The notes: a model not told the origin generated them from the letters alone. A DNA stretch of 64,000 bases from Rhizobium sp. Leaf262 (GCF_001422245.1 NZ_LMMM01000021.1:294747-358746); one strand, 5' to 3'. Positions 30,235 to 39,975 are shown, counted from the first letter of the stretch. Numbers and translations: made by a program.

Positions 30235-33200
30235 CGCCATCTCCCGGTTCTGCCGTCGACCATTCGGACACGCGGGCAAGATGGTCGTATTCGCCGCCAT
30301 AGGCCTGCTGCTCTTCGGGGATCAGCCGTGAAACGAAGCCGTTCTTGCCCTCGCGCAGCGAAATCACGAATTTGGCAAGCTGGTCGATGGAATCATTAGC
30401 CAGCTCCACCGCCGATTTCGGCGCGGTTTTGGCCGTTGCCTTGGCATGTTCGTTGTTGATGACATCCGTATCAAAGCGTTGGCCAGGCCGCAGACGCACA
30501 TAGATCAGATCCTCCGGCACCGGTAATCCGGTATCGCGAAACGCGCCGCGCATCAGCGCCGCCGCTTCCAGCGCCAACTGTGGATCGAGCAGGGACCGCG
30601 CTTGTTTGATGGAGGGCGACAGGCCGGTCTTGTAGTCGATGATATCGGCCTTGCCGGATGTCTTGATGTCGATCCGGTCGGCAACGCCTGTCAGGCGAAT
30701 GCCTGCTTCCGGAATTTCCTGTCCGGCCCGGGCTTCGATGTGGCTGCGCTTGACCAGCGCACGACGGTTTTTTTCCCACATGAGAAATTCGCGCGCTACT
30801 GCCTCGAAACGGGGTCGCCAGACGACATCGATATGCGGCGGCAGGTTTTCCGAATCGAAACAGGCATGCAGCACACGAAACATGGCCTCTTCGGCAGCGG
30901 GTGTGCCGTGCACATGGCCTTCGCGGGAATAGGTTTCCATGATGCGGTGATAGAGCGTGCCACGGTCGGCGGCACCCGGATCGCGATTGAATTCATCCAG
31001 CGGATCGAGTTTGAGGATACGCCGTGCATAGATGGAATAGGGATCGCGCCGCAGCCTGCCCACTTCGCTGAAGGAATAGGATTTCGGCTGTAGCTCGGCT
31101 GGCGGTGTCGGGGCAGGGCGCTTGGCAGATTGCTGGCTTTCGCCCTCATCCAGCATGGTGGCCCAATGGCGGTATGCGGTTCCGCGCTCTTTCAGCGTCT
31201 CGGCAAAGGCCTCTCCGCCCAACGCCAAAAGTCGTTGCAGCCAGCGTGAGGCGACTGCCGGTGTGGAGCCCTGGCGAAGGGCGCGGGTGTAGAAAATTTC
31301 CCGCGTGCCATTCGCCATCTCGAAATCATGCGCCAGCTGCCCGATGCGCCGTTCCGGCGGCTCCAGACCGATGGCGGTTTTCATGTTGCGCGACAAAAAC
31401 GGATTGTTGGCCGTCTGTCCCGGCCAGATGCCTTCGTTCAAGCCGCCGATGATGACGGTATCCACACTTTGCAGACGCGCTTCCAGCGCACCGAAAATGA
31501 AGACGCGCGGATGGCGCATGGCGCGGGGCTTGATCGATTCACCGGCTACGAGGGCCGTCATGATATCGATCCACTGCGGTCCATCGGCCTCCAGCACGCT
31601 GCCGCAATCCATCAACTCCGCCAGAAGCCCGGACAGTTTCTCGCCCGCTTCACCCGACCAGAGGCTGGCAAGATCACCACGTTCATCAAGGCAGATGGCC
31701 TCGATGACGCGGCCCGTACGCTCCGCCCAGTCGGCAAGGGTGAGACGCGCCGTCAGGCGACCGTTGATGGGGTCTTTGCGAATGAAAGCCGCATCCAGCG
31801 GCTCAATGGCCAACTTGATGCGGGCTGCGAGATCGGCTGCTGCCGCGTCGCTGCCTTCGGGAAGCGATTTTCGCCATTGCGGCGGGTGCCGGTCATCCGT
31901 GTGGAGGGCAAGCTGTTGCTGAAGCAGGGCTTCCAGCGTATCGAGCGTCGTTTCGGTTCGGCCACCGCGTAATGCGAGCAACTCCAGACCAGCAACGGCC
32001 TGACCGACTTGCATTTCGCCAAGACCGAAGCGCGACAGCGTATGTTTGAGCAGGGACATGACCGCAACCGGATCACCGGGCCGCAGGATCGCTTCCAGCG
32101 CGAGCATCAAGAGCCCCGCCTGCGGGGTGGCAGACAGGGGTGTACCGGCGGAATCATCGGCCTCTATGCCGAAACGGGCAAGCTCCGTCGCCACACGGCG
32201 CGCGAGACCGCGGTCTGGGGTGATGAGCGCTGCCTGCGACTGCGCACCGGTGCCGGGCTTTTCAAGTGCCAACCGAAGGGCGATGGCAATGGCCGTTGCC
32301 TCTTCACGCTCATTGGCGGCTTCTATGATGGAAGCCGATGCAAAGGCCTCTTCAAAAAATGTGTCGCTTTTTTCAGTCCGCCACTCGTTCCATTCGCTGG
32401 TGGCTTTGGCCGGGGCAAGGGCGGTGGAAAAGATCGCGGCACGATTTTTCAGGTCGGCGTCCAGTGTCCCGATCTGCTCGACATCATTGCGCAAGACACC
32501 CAGCTTTTGCAGCAGAACGAAGAGGCCATATTGCGAATGGGTGCGGCTGGACGGATCGTTCGGGCTCTCATTGATCGACTGCCATTGATCTTCGGGCATT
32601 TCCACATCTAGGCCGGGCAGAACGACGGTGCCCTGAGACAGGGAGGCGACCGATGCAATCAGGTCCGCAGCAGCGGGAATGGAGCCGGTGGAGCCTGCGA
32701 CGATGATCGGATCATCCGATCCGATTTGTATCAGGCGCTCGGCTTCTGCCCGCAAAATCGCATTGCGGTGCCGCCCGGCAGAAGATTTGTTGAGTTCTTC
32801 CAGCCGTGCGGGCCAGAAGATGCTGGCAATCTTCAGGAAGTCGGCGGTCAGCTGCCACCATTGTGCATGGTCAGCGGTGTCGAGCTTGGAGAGCGCATCC
32901 CAATCCCGATCTTCGGTGTCCATGGCGTCGATGACTTCGCCGAGCGACCGCGCCAGCCAGATGGCATCCGCCGGGCTGGCAGGGGCAACGAGCGGCGAAT
33001 CCGAATGCACGGCGCGGATCGCATCCGGCAGGCTGTTGCGCCAGGCAAGGATCAGACGCGCCAGCTCCACCAGTCGCGCCGTGCCGGAAATCGGTGGTGC
33101 AAGATCGATGGTGGCAGGCGTTTCGATATCGAAAAAGCCGCTATCGTCATCTGTTTCGCCTAAGGGACGGATGACAGGCAGGATGGCCGATTGCCCGCCC

Positions 33201-33400
33201 AGCAGATCCACGAATTCGGACCGCAGCACGCGGGCCGAACGGCGTGTCGGGACATAGATCGTGACCTTGGCCAGCGACAGCGGATCGGCGGCGTCATAGC
33301 GGAAGCCAGGTGTCAGCCTGCCATCGCACAGACTTTCCGCAAGCGTTTTGAGAAACGGCGTGCCGGGAGCAATGGTTAGAATACGCTTGGCATGCGCCAA
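30224..33400 (-). CDS. addB: Double-strand break repair protein AddB
   Basis: 1058 residues from TTG. AddB is the second subunit of the AddAB helicase-nuclease. The N-terminus (RILTIAPGTPFLKTLAESL) matches alphaproteobacterial AddB. I see no Walker A in it, as in other members of this branch. YVPTRRSARVLRSEFVDLLG and the C-terminal RecB-type nuclease motif DIIDYKTGLSPSIKQARSLL (DYK) are present. The four-cysteine iron-sulphur cluster known from Bacillus AddB is not seen around the nuclease domain. Start choice is uncertain: TTG is the longest start in the gap after murU (25 bases). Confidence 0.95.
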   Translation of the reverse strand: MAHAKRILTIAPGTPFLKTLAESLCDGRLTPGFRYDAADPLSLAKVTIYVPTRRSARVLRSEFVDLLGGQSAILPVIRPLGETDDDSGFFDIETPATIDLAPPISGTARLVELARLILAWRNSLPDAIRAVHSDSPLVAPASPADAIWLARSLGEVIDAMDTEDRDWDALSKLDTADHAQWWQLTADFLKIASIFWPARLEELNKSSAGRHRNAILRAEAERLIQIGSDDPIIVAGSTGSIPAAADLIASVASLSQGTVVLPGLDVEMPEDQWQSINESPNDPSSRTHSQYGLFVLLQKLGVLRNDVEQIGTLDADLKNRAAIFSTALAPAKATSEWNEWRTEKSDTFFEEAFASASIIEAANEREEATAIAIALRLALEKPGTGAQSQAALITPDRGLARRVATELARFGIEADDSAGTPLSATPQAGLLMLALEAILRPGDPVAVMSLLKHTLSRFGLGEMQVGQAVAGLELLALRGGRTETTLDTLEALLQQQLALHTDDRHPPQWRKSLPEGSDAAAADLAARIKLAIEPLDAAFIRKDPINGRLTARLTLADWAERTGRVIEAICLDERGDLASLWSGEAGEKLSGLLAELMDCGSVLEADGPQWIDIMTALVAGESIKPRAMRHPRVFIFGALEARLQSVDTVIIGGLNEGIWPGQTANNPFLSRNMKTAIGLEPPERRIGQLAHDFEMANGTREIFYTRALRQGSTPAVASRWLQRLLALGGEAFAETLKERGTAYRHWATMLDEGESQQSAKRPAPTPPAELQPKSYSFSEVGRLRRDPYSIYARRILKLDPLDEFNRDPGAADRGTLYHRIMETYSREGHVHGTPAAEEAMFRVLHACFDSENLPPHIDVVWRPRFEAVAREFLMWEKNRRALVKRSHIEARAGQEIPEAGIRLTGVADRIDIKTSGKADIIDYKTGLSPSIKQARSLLDPQLALEAAALMRGAFRDTGLPVPEDLIYVRLRPGQRFDTDVINNEHAKATAKTAPKSAVELANDSIDQLAKFVISLREGKNGFVSRLIPEEQQAYGGEYDHLARVSEWSTAEPGDGDAE

Positions 33401-33425
33401 TGGGTCATCTCACTTGTCGGTTGCT

Positions 33426-34145
33426 TTAGAGCGTTGCGATGGTTCGTTCCGCATCTTCTATAGCATCCGGCGTGCCGACGGTAATCCATTGACCTGAAAG
33501 TGACAGGCCAAAAAGCCTATTTTGCGCAATGGCACGGTCGAAATAGATGTTGAAATTGAAGGCGTCCGCAGGCGCATCAGCCAGAAGCCAGCTATCCATG
33601 GCAATGGCACCGGCATAGACAACCGGGCGCGGCTCGCCTTCCTTGTAGCGTGTCAGCGTGCCATCATCGGCAAGATTGAAATCCTTCTTGCCATTGTGGC
33701 CGGTCGTCCGGTCCATATCGACGCAAAGCAGCGCCATATCCATGGTCTCAGGGTCGAAGAAACGAGCGAGTTTTTCCAGATTGGTGGTCTCACCGGGCGT
33801 TTCGCCGATCCAGAACAGGTCCGCATTCATCACGAGGACCGGGCCGGGTTCCAACAGCTTCAAGCCCTTTGCCAGACCACCACCGGAATTCATCAGCTGA
33901 TCGCGCTCATCCGAGATCAGAATTTCGGCATCCTTGCGGTTAGCAAGATGCCCGACCATCTGGTCGGCGTGATGGTGCACATTGACGGCGATGGTTTCCA
34001 CGCCCGCCGCGACCAGCACATCCAGAACATAATCGATCATCGGGCGTCCGGCGATCTTCACCAGAGGCTTGGGGATCGTATCGGTAATCGGCCGCATTCG
34101 GGTGCCAAGACCTGCTGCCAGCACCATGGCTTGTGTGATCGTCAT
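33426..34145 (-). CDS. murU: N-acetylmuramate-1-phosphate uridylyltransferase (MurU-type)
   Basis: 239 residues from ATG at 34145. It belongs to the nucleotidyltransferase family that makes NDP-sugars. MVLAAGLGTRMRPITDTIPKPLVKIAGRPMI is the signature with LGTRMRP, and VLVMNADLFW carries the metal-binding aspartate. In Pseudomonas, MurU makes UDP-MurNAc from MurNAc-1-P supplied by AmgK, recycling cell-wall sugar without the fosfomycin-sensitive MurA step. The gene directly follows a TsaE-AmgK-like fusion, supporting MurU over a generic glucose-1-P enzyme. The frame reaches 34226, but the upstream residues do not belong to the family. Confidence 0.85.
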   Translation of the reverse strand: MTITQAMVLAAGLGTRMRPITDTIPKPLVKIAGRPMIDYVLDVLVAAGVETIAVNVHHHADQMVGHLANRKDAEILISDERDQLMNSGGGLAKGLKLLEPGPVLVMNADLFWIGETPGETTNLEKLARFFDPETMDMALLCVDMDRTTGHNGKKDFNLADDGTLTRYKEGEPRPVVYAGAIAMDSWLLADAPADAFNFNIYFDRAIAQNRLFGLSLSGQWITVGTPDAIEDAERTIATL

Positions 34146-34155
34146 GGGAAACACT

Positions 34156-35670
34156 TCACTGTTGGTGGAGATCGACGCCCGCGCTTTCAAACCAATCACG
34201 CAGGGGGGCAAGATCGGGATGCTCAAGTGCGGAGCGCAGATAAGAGAATGTGCGCGGCATATGTTTCATGTAATGCGGCTTGTCATCGCGCTTCATCAGA
34301 CGAACCCAGATGCCGACAAGCTTGCAATTGCGCTGGGCTGCCATGATGGCAAAGGCTTTCAGGAAGGTTTTTTCATCGAAATCAGTGTTTTTGCGCCTGA
34401 TATCGAGATAATGCGCCATCAACCGCGCTTGCAGTTCTGGCGAAATGGTGACACGTGCATCCTGAATGACCGAGGCGAGATCGTAGGCCATCGGCCCGAT
34501 CATCGCATCCTGAAAGTCGATGATGCCAACTCTCTGAATACCGGATTTATCTGCCTGCCAGATGATATTCGGCGAATGGAAATCGCGCAGCAAAAGGCCT
34601 TGCTCCGCATCATCCAGCTTTTCGATCAGCTGATCCCAAACGGCAAAGAAGCTCTGCTTTTCGCTCTCATCGATCTCTTCGCCACGGATATGCGGCAGAT
34701 ACCAGTCGAGCAGCAACGATGTCTCGATCTTCATCGCATCCGCGTCGAAGGGCGATATCTCATAGGTCGCGCCGTCAGCCAGCGTGATGTCGCCGGGGGC
34801 AGGGGTCTCGTGCAGGGCTGCAAGGCAGGCGACGCTTTCCAGATAGCGCTCCTCGATCGGTGCGCCCTCCTCATCCAAAACGCCATCGCGACCGATATCG
34901 CCCAGAAGCAGAATGCCACGTTTCAAATCCTGTGCCAGAATTTGGGGAACCGTAAAATCGTTCTCTCCCAGAAACCTTTGGATCGCGACGAAGGGTTTCA
35001 CCTCGCGCGCGAGATGAACGATTTCGGCGTAGGTCTTGCCGTCCTTGATGACCGGGCCTCTGGGTGGCGGCTGCCAGTCCATCAGCAGCGCCTGGCCGTT
35101 GGCATCGCGCACCAGCTCGTAGGTGCGATAGGCTGCATCACCGCTGAAGTAGCGGCGCGAGGCATTCTTCTTGCCGTTTTCGTCAAGGAATTCGCGGATG
35201 GCGAGTACGCGTTCCAGCCGCGCTCGCTGTTTTGGCGGCGCATCGATGGTTGCCACGCGTCCGTCGCCCTGATGGGTAAGACGCAGCGTAATCGTGCTGT
35301 CCTTGGGCAATTCGCTGGATGCCATCTCTGGCCATTCGATCAGGCAGACGCCGTCGAACAGCATCTCGTCGATGCCAAGCTCGTCCAGTTCGGACACATC
35401 CGACAGGCGGTAAAGATCGAGATGGGCAACGGGAAAGCGCAATGCGTAGGACTGGACGATGGTGAAGGTCGGGCTTGGGACTTCGAGCGCATCCTCATCG
35501 GCAATGGCGCGGATCAGCGCGCGGGCCAGCGTCGATTTTCCGGCCCCGAGATCGCCGATCAGCGCAATACAATCGCCGGGCTTGACGGTCAGCGCCAGTT
35601 CCTCGCCAAGCCGGATGGTCTCGGCTTCATCGGCGAGAAAGATGGAAAGAGGCAGGTGGCTCTGGTTCAT
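34156..35670 (-). CDS. TsaE-AmgK fusion: t6A-complex ATPase joined to a sugar (MurNAc/GlcNAc) kinase
   Basis: 504 residues in one frame. Residues 1-150 are TsaE, the ATPase of the complex adding threonylcarbamoyl to A37 of tRNA: Walker A GDLGAGKS at 39-46, SPTFTIVQSY, HLDLYRL and LIEWPE. From about residue 170, after RREFLDENGKK-like linker residues, there is an aminoglycoside-phosphotransferase/choline-kinase fold. GLLLRDFHSPNIIW is the catalytic loop (D, N) and GIIDFQDAMIGPMAYDLAS is the metal loop. With murU next (10 bases), the kinase is probably AmgK-like, phosphorylating MurNAc/GlcNAc at the anomeric position. Fusions of this kind occur in Rhizobiales and are often annotated simply as TsaE. 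Its start overlaps the divL stop by 4 bases. Confidence 0.9.
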   Translation of the reverse strand: MNQSHLPLSIFLADEAETIRLGEELALTVKPGDCIALIGDLGAGKSTLARALIRAIADEDALEVPSPTFTIVQSYALRFPVAHLDLYRLSDVSELDELGIDEMLFDGVCLIEWPEMASSELPKDSTITLRLTHQGDGRVATIDAPPKQRARLERVLAIREFLDENGKKNASRRYFSGDAAYRTYELVRDANGQALLMDWQPPPRGPVIKDGKTYAEIVHLAREVKPFVAIQRFLGENDFTVPQILAQDLKRGILLLGDIGRDGVLDEEGAPIEERYLESVACLAALHETPAPGDITLADGATYEISPFDADAMKIETSLLLDWYLPHIRGEEIDESEKQSFFAVWDQLIEKLDDAEQGLLLRDFHSPNIIWQADKSGIQRVGIIDFQDAMIGPMAYDLASVIQDARVTISPELQARLMAHYLDIRRKNTDFDEKTFLKAFAIMAAQRNCKLVGIWVRLMKRDDKPHYMKHMPRTFSYLRSALEHPDLAPLRDWFESAGVDLHQQ

Positions 35671-38252
35671 TCGGCGGCAATGGAATGCGGATGCGAACCG
35701 GATGGAATACGGCAGCTGACGACAGTGCCTTCACCCGGGCGGCTGTCGATGGTGACATTGCCGCTGTGCAGGCTAACAAAGCTTTCCACGATAGAAAGGC
35801 CAAGCCCAGCACCGGTGCGACGTCCGCCATTGCCATGGGTCGAGAAACGGTCGAATACGGTTTCCAGCATGTCCTTAGGGATGCCGGGGCCGCGGTCGGC
35901 AACCGAAAAGACGAAATCGCCTTCGCTGCGCTGGCATGTCAGCGTGATGGCCGAACCCTCTGGTGCGAAATTGGCTGCATTGGTCAACAGCTTGATGAGG
36001 ATCTGCTTCAGGCGCTGGTGGTCGGCAACGATGGCGCCGAGATGGGCAGGTGCCACGATCTCCAGAGACACGCCGCTTTCCTGCAAACGGTCGGTGATCT
36101 GGACGGACACATCGTCCAGAAGCTCGGTCAGATCGTTTTCAGTGTAGTTCAGATGCATGATACCGGCATCGACCGTTGCCAGATCAAGGATATCATTGAC
36201 GATGGTCAGCAGCACCGATGAGGAGGTGGATATGTGATCGAGATATTCGGCCTGTCTTTCGCTTAGATCGCCAATGCCCGGCGTCTTCAACAGATCGGTA
36301 AAGCCGATGATATTGGTGAGCGGCGAGCGCAACTCATAGGAGACGTGCTGGACGAAGTCGTTCTTGAGCTCGTCGGCCTTGCGCAGAGCTTCGTTCTTTT
36401 CCTTCAATGCCCGCTCGGCCCTCACGCTGTCCGTCATATTGACGAAGGTCAGCATCGTCTGGGAATCCGGCAAAGGAATGATCGCGTAATCCAGTACAAG
36501 ACCGGACAGAAGCTCGAGCGTGCCCTGTTTTGACAGACGTTCATCATCGAAACTGGTGATGAACTGGCTGAACGCGCGCCAGCCATCCGGCTTGTCGTAG
36601 GATTGCGCGCAGACCTCTTCGATGGAGCGAATATGCTTTCCGGCTTCGGCTTCGTCGGCTGTGATAGCCCACAGCGCACGGAAGGCAGGGTTCGACAGCC
36701 GCATGCGTCCATCGGCACCGAAAACGGCGACACCTTCGGCCAGATGGTCGATCGTTTCGCCCTGAACCTTGACAAGCGTATTGTAGCGCATCTGCAGATC
36801 GACCTGCTCGGTCAGGTTTTCAAAGACCCATGTGGCGCCGCCCTGCGGATGCGCAGTTGCGATCACGCGCAGCGTCTGTCCATTTGGCAGATGCCAGAGA
36901 TCTGTCTTGGTATCGAGCGAGCGATAGACGGAAAGCGCGGTTTCTTTCCAGCTCTTCCAGCTCAACTGCTCCGGCAGCTTCCCATCGGAGCGCAGCCGGT
37001 CGAACAGCTCGGAATTGGCAGGCTTCGATTCCAGCAGGACCAGATCGAGGCCCCACAGACTGACGAAGGCCTGATTGTAAAATTGCAGGCGCTGTTGGCC
37101 GTCGAAAATGGCGACCGGTGTTGCCAGATGATCGAGTGTCTCGGCATGGCTTTTCAGCGTCCGCTTCAGCTCTTCGCGAACCGTTTCGGCTTCCGTCGTG
37201 TCGATGGCCATACCGGCGGAACCACCCGGCGTCTTGAGATCGACCACATCGAAGAAGGTTCTGTTGCCGGAAACGACGGTCGAGATTCGGTCGTGATACG
37301 GCGATTCCGGTGTGGCGCTCACACGAATCTTCTGCCGTGTGACGGTGTTCAGCAATTCGCGCTGCTCGGTCACGGCCTGTTCAGGCGTGCGCGCGTCCAC
37401 GCTTTGCGCGTAGGCATGGTTCACCCATGTCAGGGCGCCATCGGAATTGCGCCGCCACACCGGCTGTTCAATGCTGTCGAGCAAATCCTGAAATGTTGAA
37501 ATCGACGATACGAGCCGCTCGCGCTCGACCTGCAGTTCGGCAAGTTCGGCGCGCAGATTATTAAGCGCAACGAAACGAGCAAAAGCCTTTCCGCCCGACA
37601 CGCGCCCCTGTACCTCGATGACTTCGCCGCGCAGCGTTTCGACGGTCAGATCGAAGCTTTGCGCATGGCTGCGAAGTTTCTCGATCGCCTTTTCAAGAGG
37701 GGACGCCGATGTCGGACGCAGCCAGCGACCGAAGGCTAGAAAATCGTGATCGGCACTGGGCACGCCGGTTTCCGGCGGCAACTGACCGATGAACTCAGGA
37801 CGGTCTCCAGCGCTTTCCCAGATGACGATGCGCCGGGATTTATCTGCTATCAGCGCTTCATATTTGGAAATCTTGGCATTCGCTTCGGACAAAGCCGTCC
37901 GGTATTCATTGGTTTCCGCCTCGATGTTTCCGCGTTGGCGCACCAGCCAGACGATGGAGAAAAGCGTTGCCGAGACGATGCCGATAAACAGGGAATAGGT
38001 GATCGTTTCAGAAGAGGAGAACAACCGTTCTCCCGTTTGAAGTACAAGGTTCTGCTGGGCGTGGGCCACAGCCGCAAAACCGCTGAGTGCGGTGCCCGCC
38101 ATCAAGGCAGAAAACGCCACAGCCTTCCTGCGAACGAAGCTCGCAGTGTTCATAAGTGTCGCCGTCAAACGTCTTCGCCCAGGCGCATCACCGCCACCGG
38201 ACTGAACTTCGTCTTTTGCCCGCGCCTGCGAGCGTGAATCGTCTACCGTCAT
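35667..38252 (-). CDS. divL: DivL-type cell-cycle pseudo-histidine kinase (phospho-acceptor His replaced by Tyr)
   Basis: 861 residues. Two N-terminal hydrophobic segments (about 41-66 and 87-107), then coiled and PAS-like regions (about 250-600), a DHp helix near 632-700 and a HATPase domain to the end with DRGPGIPKDM and TGAGLGLSIVESF. The DHp motif reads FVQHVSYELRSPLTN: the phospho-acceptor position is Tyr639 (codon TAT at 36336-36338) where kinases have His. This is the known peculiarity of Caulobacter DivL, which holds CckA in its kinase state and binds DivK to time CtrA activity. The ATP-binding domain looks intact. The start lies past an ahcY terminator, so it heads the divL-tsaE-murU-addBA run. 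Confidence 0.87.
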   Translation of the reverse strand: MTVDDSRSQARAKDEVQSGGGDAPGRRRLTATLMNTASFVRRKAVAFSALMAGTALSGFAAVAHAQQNLVLQTGERLFSSSETITYSLFIGIVSATLFSIVWLVRQRGNIEAETNEYRTALSEANAKISKYEALIADKSRRIVIWESAGDRPEFIGQLPPETGVPSADHDFLAFGRWLRPTSASPLEKAIEKLRSHAQSFDLTVETLRGEVIEVQGRVSGGKAFARFVALNNLRAELAELQVERERLVSSISTFQDLLDSIEQPVWRRNSDGALTWVNHAYAQSVDARTPEQAVTEQRELLNTVTRQKIRVSATPESPYHDRISTVVSGNRTFFDVVDLKTPGGSAGMAIDTTEAETVREELKRTLKSHAETLDHLATPVAIFDGQQRLQFYNQAFVSLWGLDLVLLESKPANSELFDRLRSDGKLPEQLSWKSWKETALSVYRSLDTKTDLWHLPNGQTLRVIATAHPQGGATWVFENLTEQVDLQMRYNTLVKVQGETIDHLAEGVAVFGADGRMRLSNPAFRALWAITADEAEAGKHIRSIEEVCAQSYDKPDGWRAFSQFITSFDDERLSKQGTLELLSGLVLDYAIIPLPDSQTMLTFVNMTDSVRAERALKEKNEALRKADELKNDFVQHVSYELRSPLTNIIGFTDLLKTPGIGDLSERQAEYLDHISTSSSVLLTIVNDILDLATVDAGIMHLNYTENDLTELLDDVSVQITDRLQESGVSLEIVAPAHLGAIVADHQRLKQILIKLLTNAANFAPEGSAITLTCQRSEGDFVFSVADRGPGIPKDMLETVFDRFSTHGNGGRRTGAGLGLSIVESFVSLHSGNVTIDSRPGEGTVVSCRIPSGSHPHSIAAE

Positions 38253-38380
38253 CCCCGGTCTGTCTCCGTCCTATGTGCCGCATCTTCGACAAGACATCCC
38301 ATTTCCGCACGCCATGCCCGCGCACGAATCAAGTCTTGTGACAATACCGCCTTCGGAAACCCCCGGAAAGGGAGGGGCTC

Positions 38381-38416
38381 AAAAAGAAATCACGGACTTT
38401 GTCAAGTCCGTGATTT
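38381..38416 (-). terminator. Rho-independent terminator after ahcY
   Basis: A perfect 13-pair stem, AAATCACGGACTT with AAGTCCGTGATTT and loop TGTC. On the minus strand it is followed by CTTTTTG. It separates ahcY from divL. Confidence 0.9.
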
Positions 38417-38455
38417 CCATATCTAGTAGCTTATCTGTGGATATTAACTATAAAA

Positions 38456-39856
38456 TCAATATCTGTAGTGTTCAGCCTTGAACGGACCGGTCTTCGAGAC
38501 GCCGATATAATCTGCCTGAACGTCAGAAAGTTCTGTCAGCTTCACGCCCAGCTTCTCCAGATGCAGACGCGCAACCTTCTCGTCGAGGTGCTTCGGCAGC
38601 ACGTAAACGTCGTTCTTGTACTCGCCCTGCTTGGTGAAAAGCTCGATCTGGCCAAGAACCTGGTTGGTGAAGGACGCAGACATCACGAAGGATGGGTGAC
38701 CTGTGGCGTTGCCGAGGTTGAGCAGACGACCTTCAGACAGAAGGATCATGCGGTTGCCCTTGGCAAACTCGATCATGTCGACCTGCGGCTTGATGTTGGT
38801 CCACTTGAGGTTCTTGAGAGCAGCAACCTGAATTTCGTTGTCGAAGTGGCCGATATTACCGACGATGGCCATGTCCTTCATCTCGCGCATGTGCTCGATG
38901 CGAATGACATCCTTGTTGCCGGTCGTGGTGATGAAGATATCGGCGGAGGCAACGACGTCTTCCAGACGAACGACTTCGAAACCGTCCATGGCAGCCTGAA
39001 GCGCGCAGATCGGGTCGATCTCGGTGACTTTCACGCGGGCGCCAGCGCCCTGCAGCGAGGCAGCAGAACCCTTGCCGACATCGCCGTAACCGCAGACGAC
39101 GGCAACCTTGCCGGCCATCATGACGTCTGTTGCGCGGCGAATGCCGTCAACCAGCGATTCCTTGCAGCCATACTTGTTGTCGAACTTCGACTTGGTGACG
39201 CTGTCGTTGACGTTGATGGCCGGGAAGGGGAGAAGGCCCTTCTTGGACAGATCGTAAAGGCGGTGAACGCCTGTCGTGGTTTCTTCGGTAACGCCCTTGA
39301 TGGCATCGCGCTGCTTGGTGAACCAGCCCGGCGAAGCAGCAAGGCGCTTCTTGATCTGGGCAATGAGGATTTCTTCTTCTTCGGAACCTGGGTTCGACAG
39401 AACGTCCTCACCGGCCTCTGCGCGTGCGCCGAGCAGAATGTACATGGTGGCATCGCCGCCATCATCGAGGATCATGTTGGACACGCCGCCGTCAGCCCAC
39501 TGGAAGATCTTGTCTGTGTATTCCCAGTATTCCGTCAGGCTTTCACCCTTGACGGCGAAAACCGGAATGCCGGTTGCGGCGATTGCCGCCGCGGCATGGT
39601 CCTGTGTCGAGAAGATGTTACAGGATGCCCAGCGAATATCGGCACCCAGTTCCTTCAGCGTCTCAATGAGAACGGCTGTCTGGATGGTCATATGCAGCGA
39701 ACCGGAGATTCGCGCGCCCTTGAGCGGCTTGCTCTGGCCGAACTCGGAACGGCAGGACATCAGGCCCGGCATTTCCGTTTCGGCAATATCCAGTTCCTTG
39801 CGACCGTAATCTGCAAGGTTGATGTCTGCGACGATGTAGTCGTGTTCAGCGCTCAT
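38456..39856 (-). CDS. ahcY: Adenosylhomocysteinase (SAH hydrolase)
   Basis: 466 residues from ATG at 39856. AhcY hydrolyses S-adenosylhomocysteine to adenosine and homocysteine, clearing the inhibitor of methyltransferases. [20 protein letters not shown], the catalytic-site region [23 protein letters not shown]-binding [20 protein letters not shown] and [20 protein letters not shown] are present, and the C-terminus ends in [12 protein letters not shown] with the terminal lysine/tyrosine that reaches the neighbour subunit's cofactor. An AGGAGA lies before the ATG; the frame extends 7 residues further. Upstream there are three ATAAAGA-type half-sites, and a strong terminator follows. Confidence 0.99.
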   Translation of the reverse strand: MSAEHDYIVADINLADYGRKELDIAETEMPGLMSCRSEFGQSKPLKGARISGSLHMTIQTAVLIETLKELGADIRWASCNIFSTQDHAAAAIAATGIPVFAVKGESLTEYWEYTDKIFQWADGGVSNMILDDGGDATMYILLGARAEAGEDVLSNPGSEEEEILIAQIKKRLAASPGWFTKQRDAIKGVTEETTTGVHRLYDLSKKGLLPFPAINVNDSVTKSKFDNKYGCKESLVDGIRRATDVMMAGKVAVVCGYGDVGKGSAASLQGAGARVKVTEIDPICALQAAMDGFEVVRLEDVVASADIFITTTGNKDVIRIEHMREMKDMAIVGNIGHFDNEIQVAALKNLKWTNIKPQVDMIEFAKGNRMILLSEGRLLNLGNATGHPSFVMSASFTNQVLGQIELFTKQGEYKNDVYVLPKHLDEKVARLHLEKLGVKLTELSDVQADYIGVSKTGPFKAEHYRY

Positions 39857-39947
39857 AGTTATCTCCTGCTCAAACATGGCAGGGGCCAGCCGCTGCCTCG
39901 AAATCCAGGCTGCGGTTTAGCAGGCTGAGGCTAATCTGGCAATAACG

Positions 39948-39975
39948 ATATAAAGAAGTCTTTATGTCTTTATAT
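39948..39975. promoter_or_regulatory. Candidate operator upstream of ahcY
   Basis: ATAAAGA-AG-TCTTTAT (39950-39965) is a perfect 16-base inverted repeat, and TCTTTATAT (39967-39975) repeats the right arm. Together they form three half-sites about 90-110 bases before the ahcY start. Control by a methionine-cycle regulator (ArsR type, such as SahR) is a guess. Confidence 0.45.

Noticed and set aside
34069-36147. 692-codon plus-strand open frame opposite divL and the TsaE fusion
   Set aside because: It is the mirror of well-recognised minus-strand genes in GC-rich DNA; the protein has no recognisable domain.
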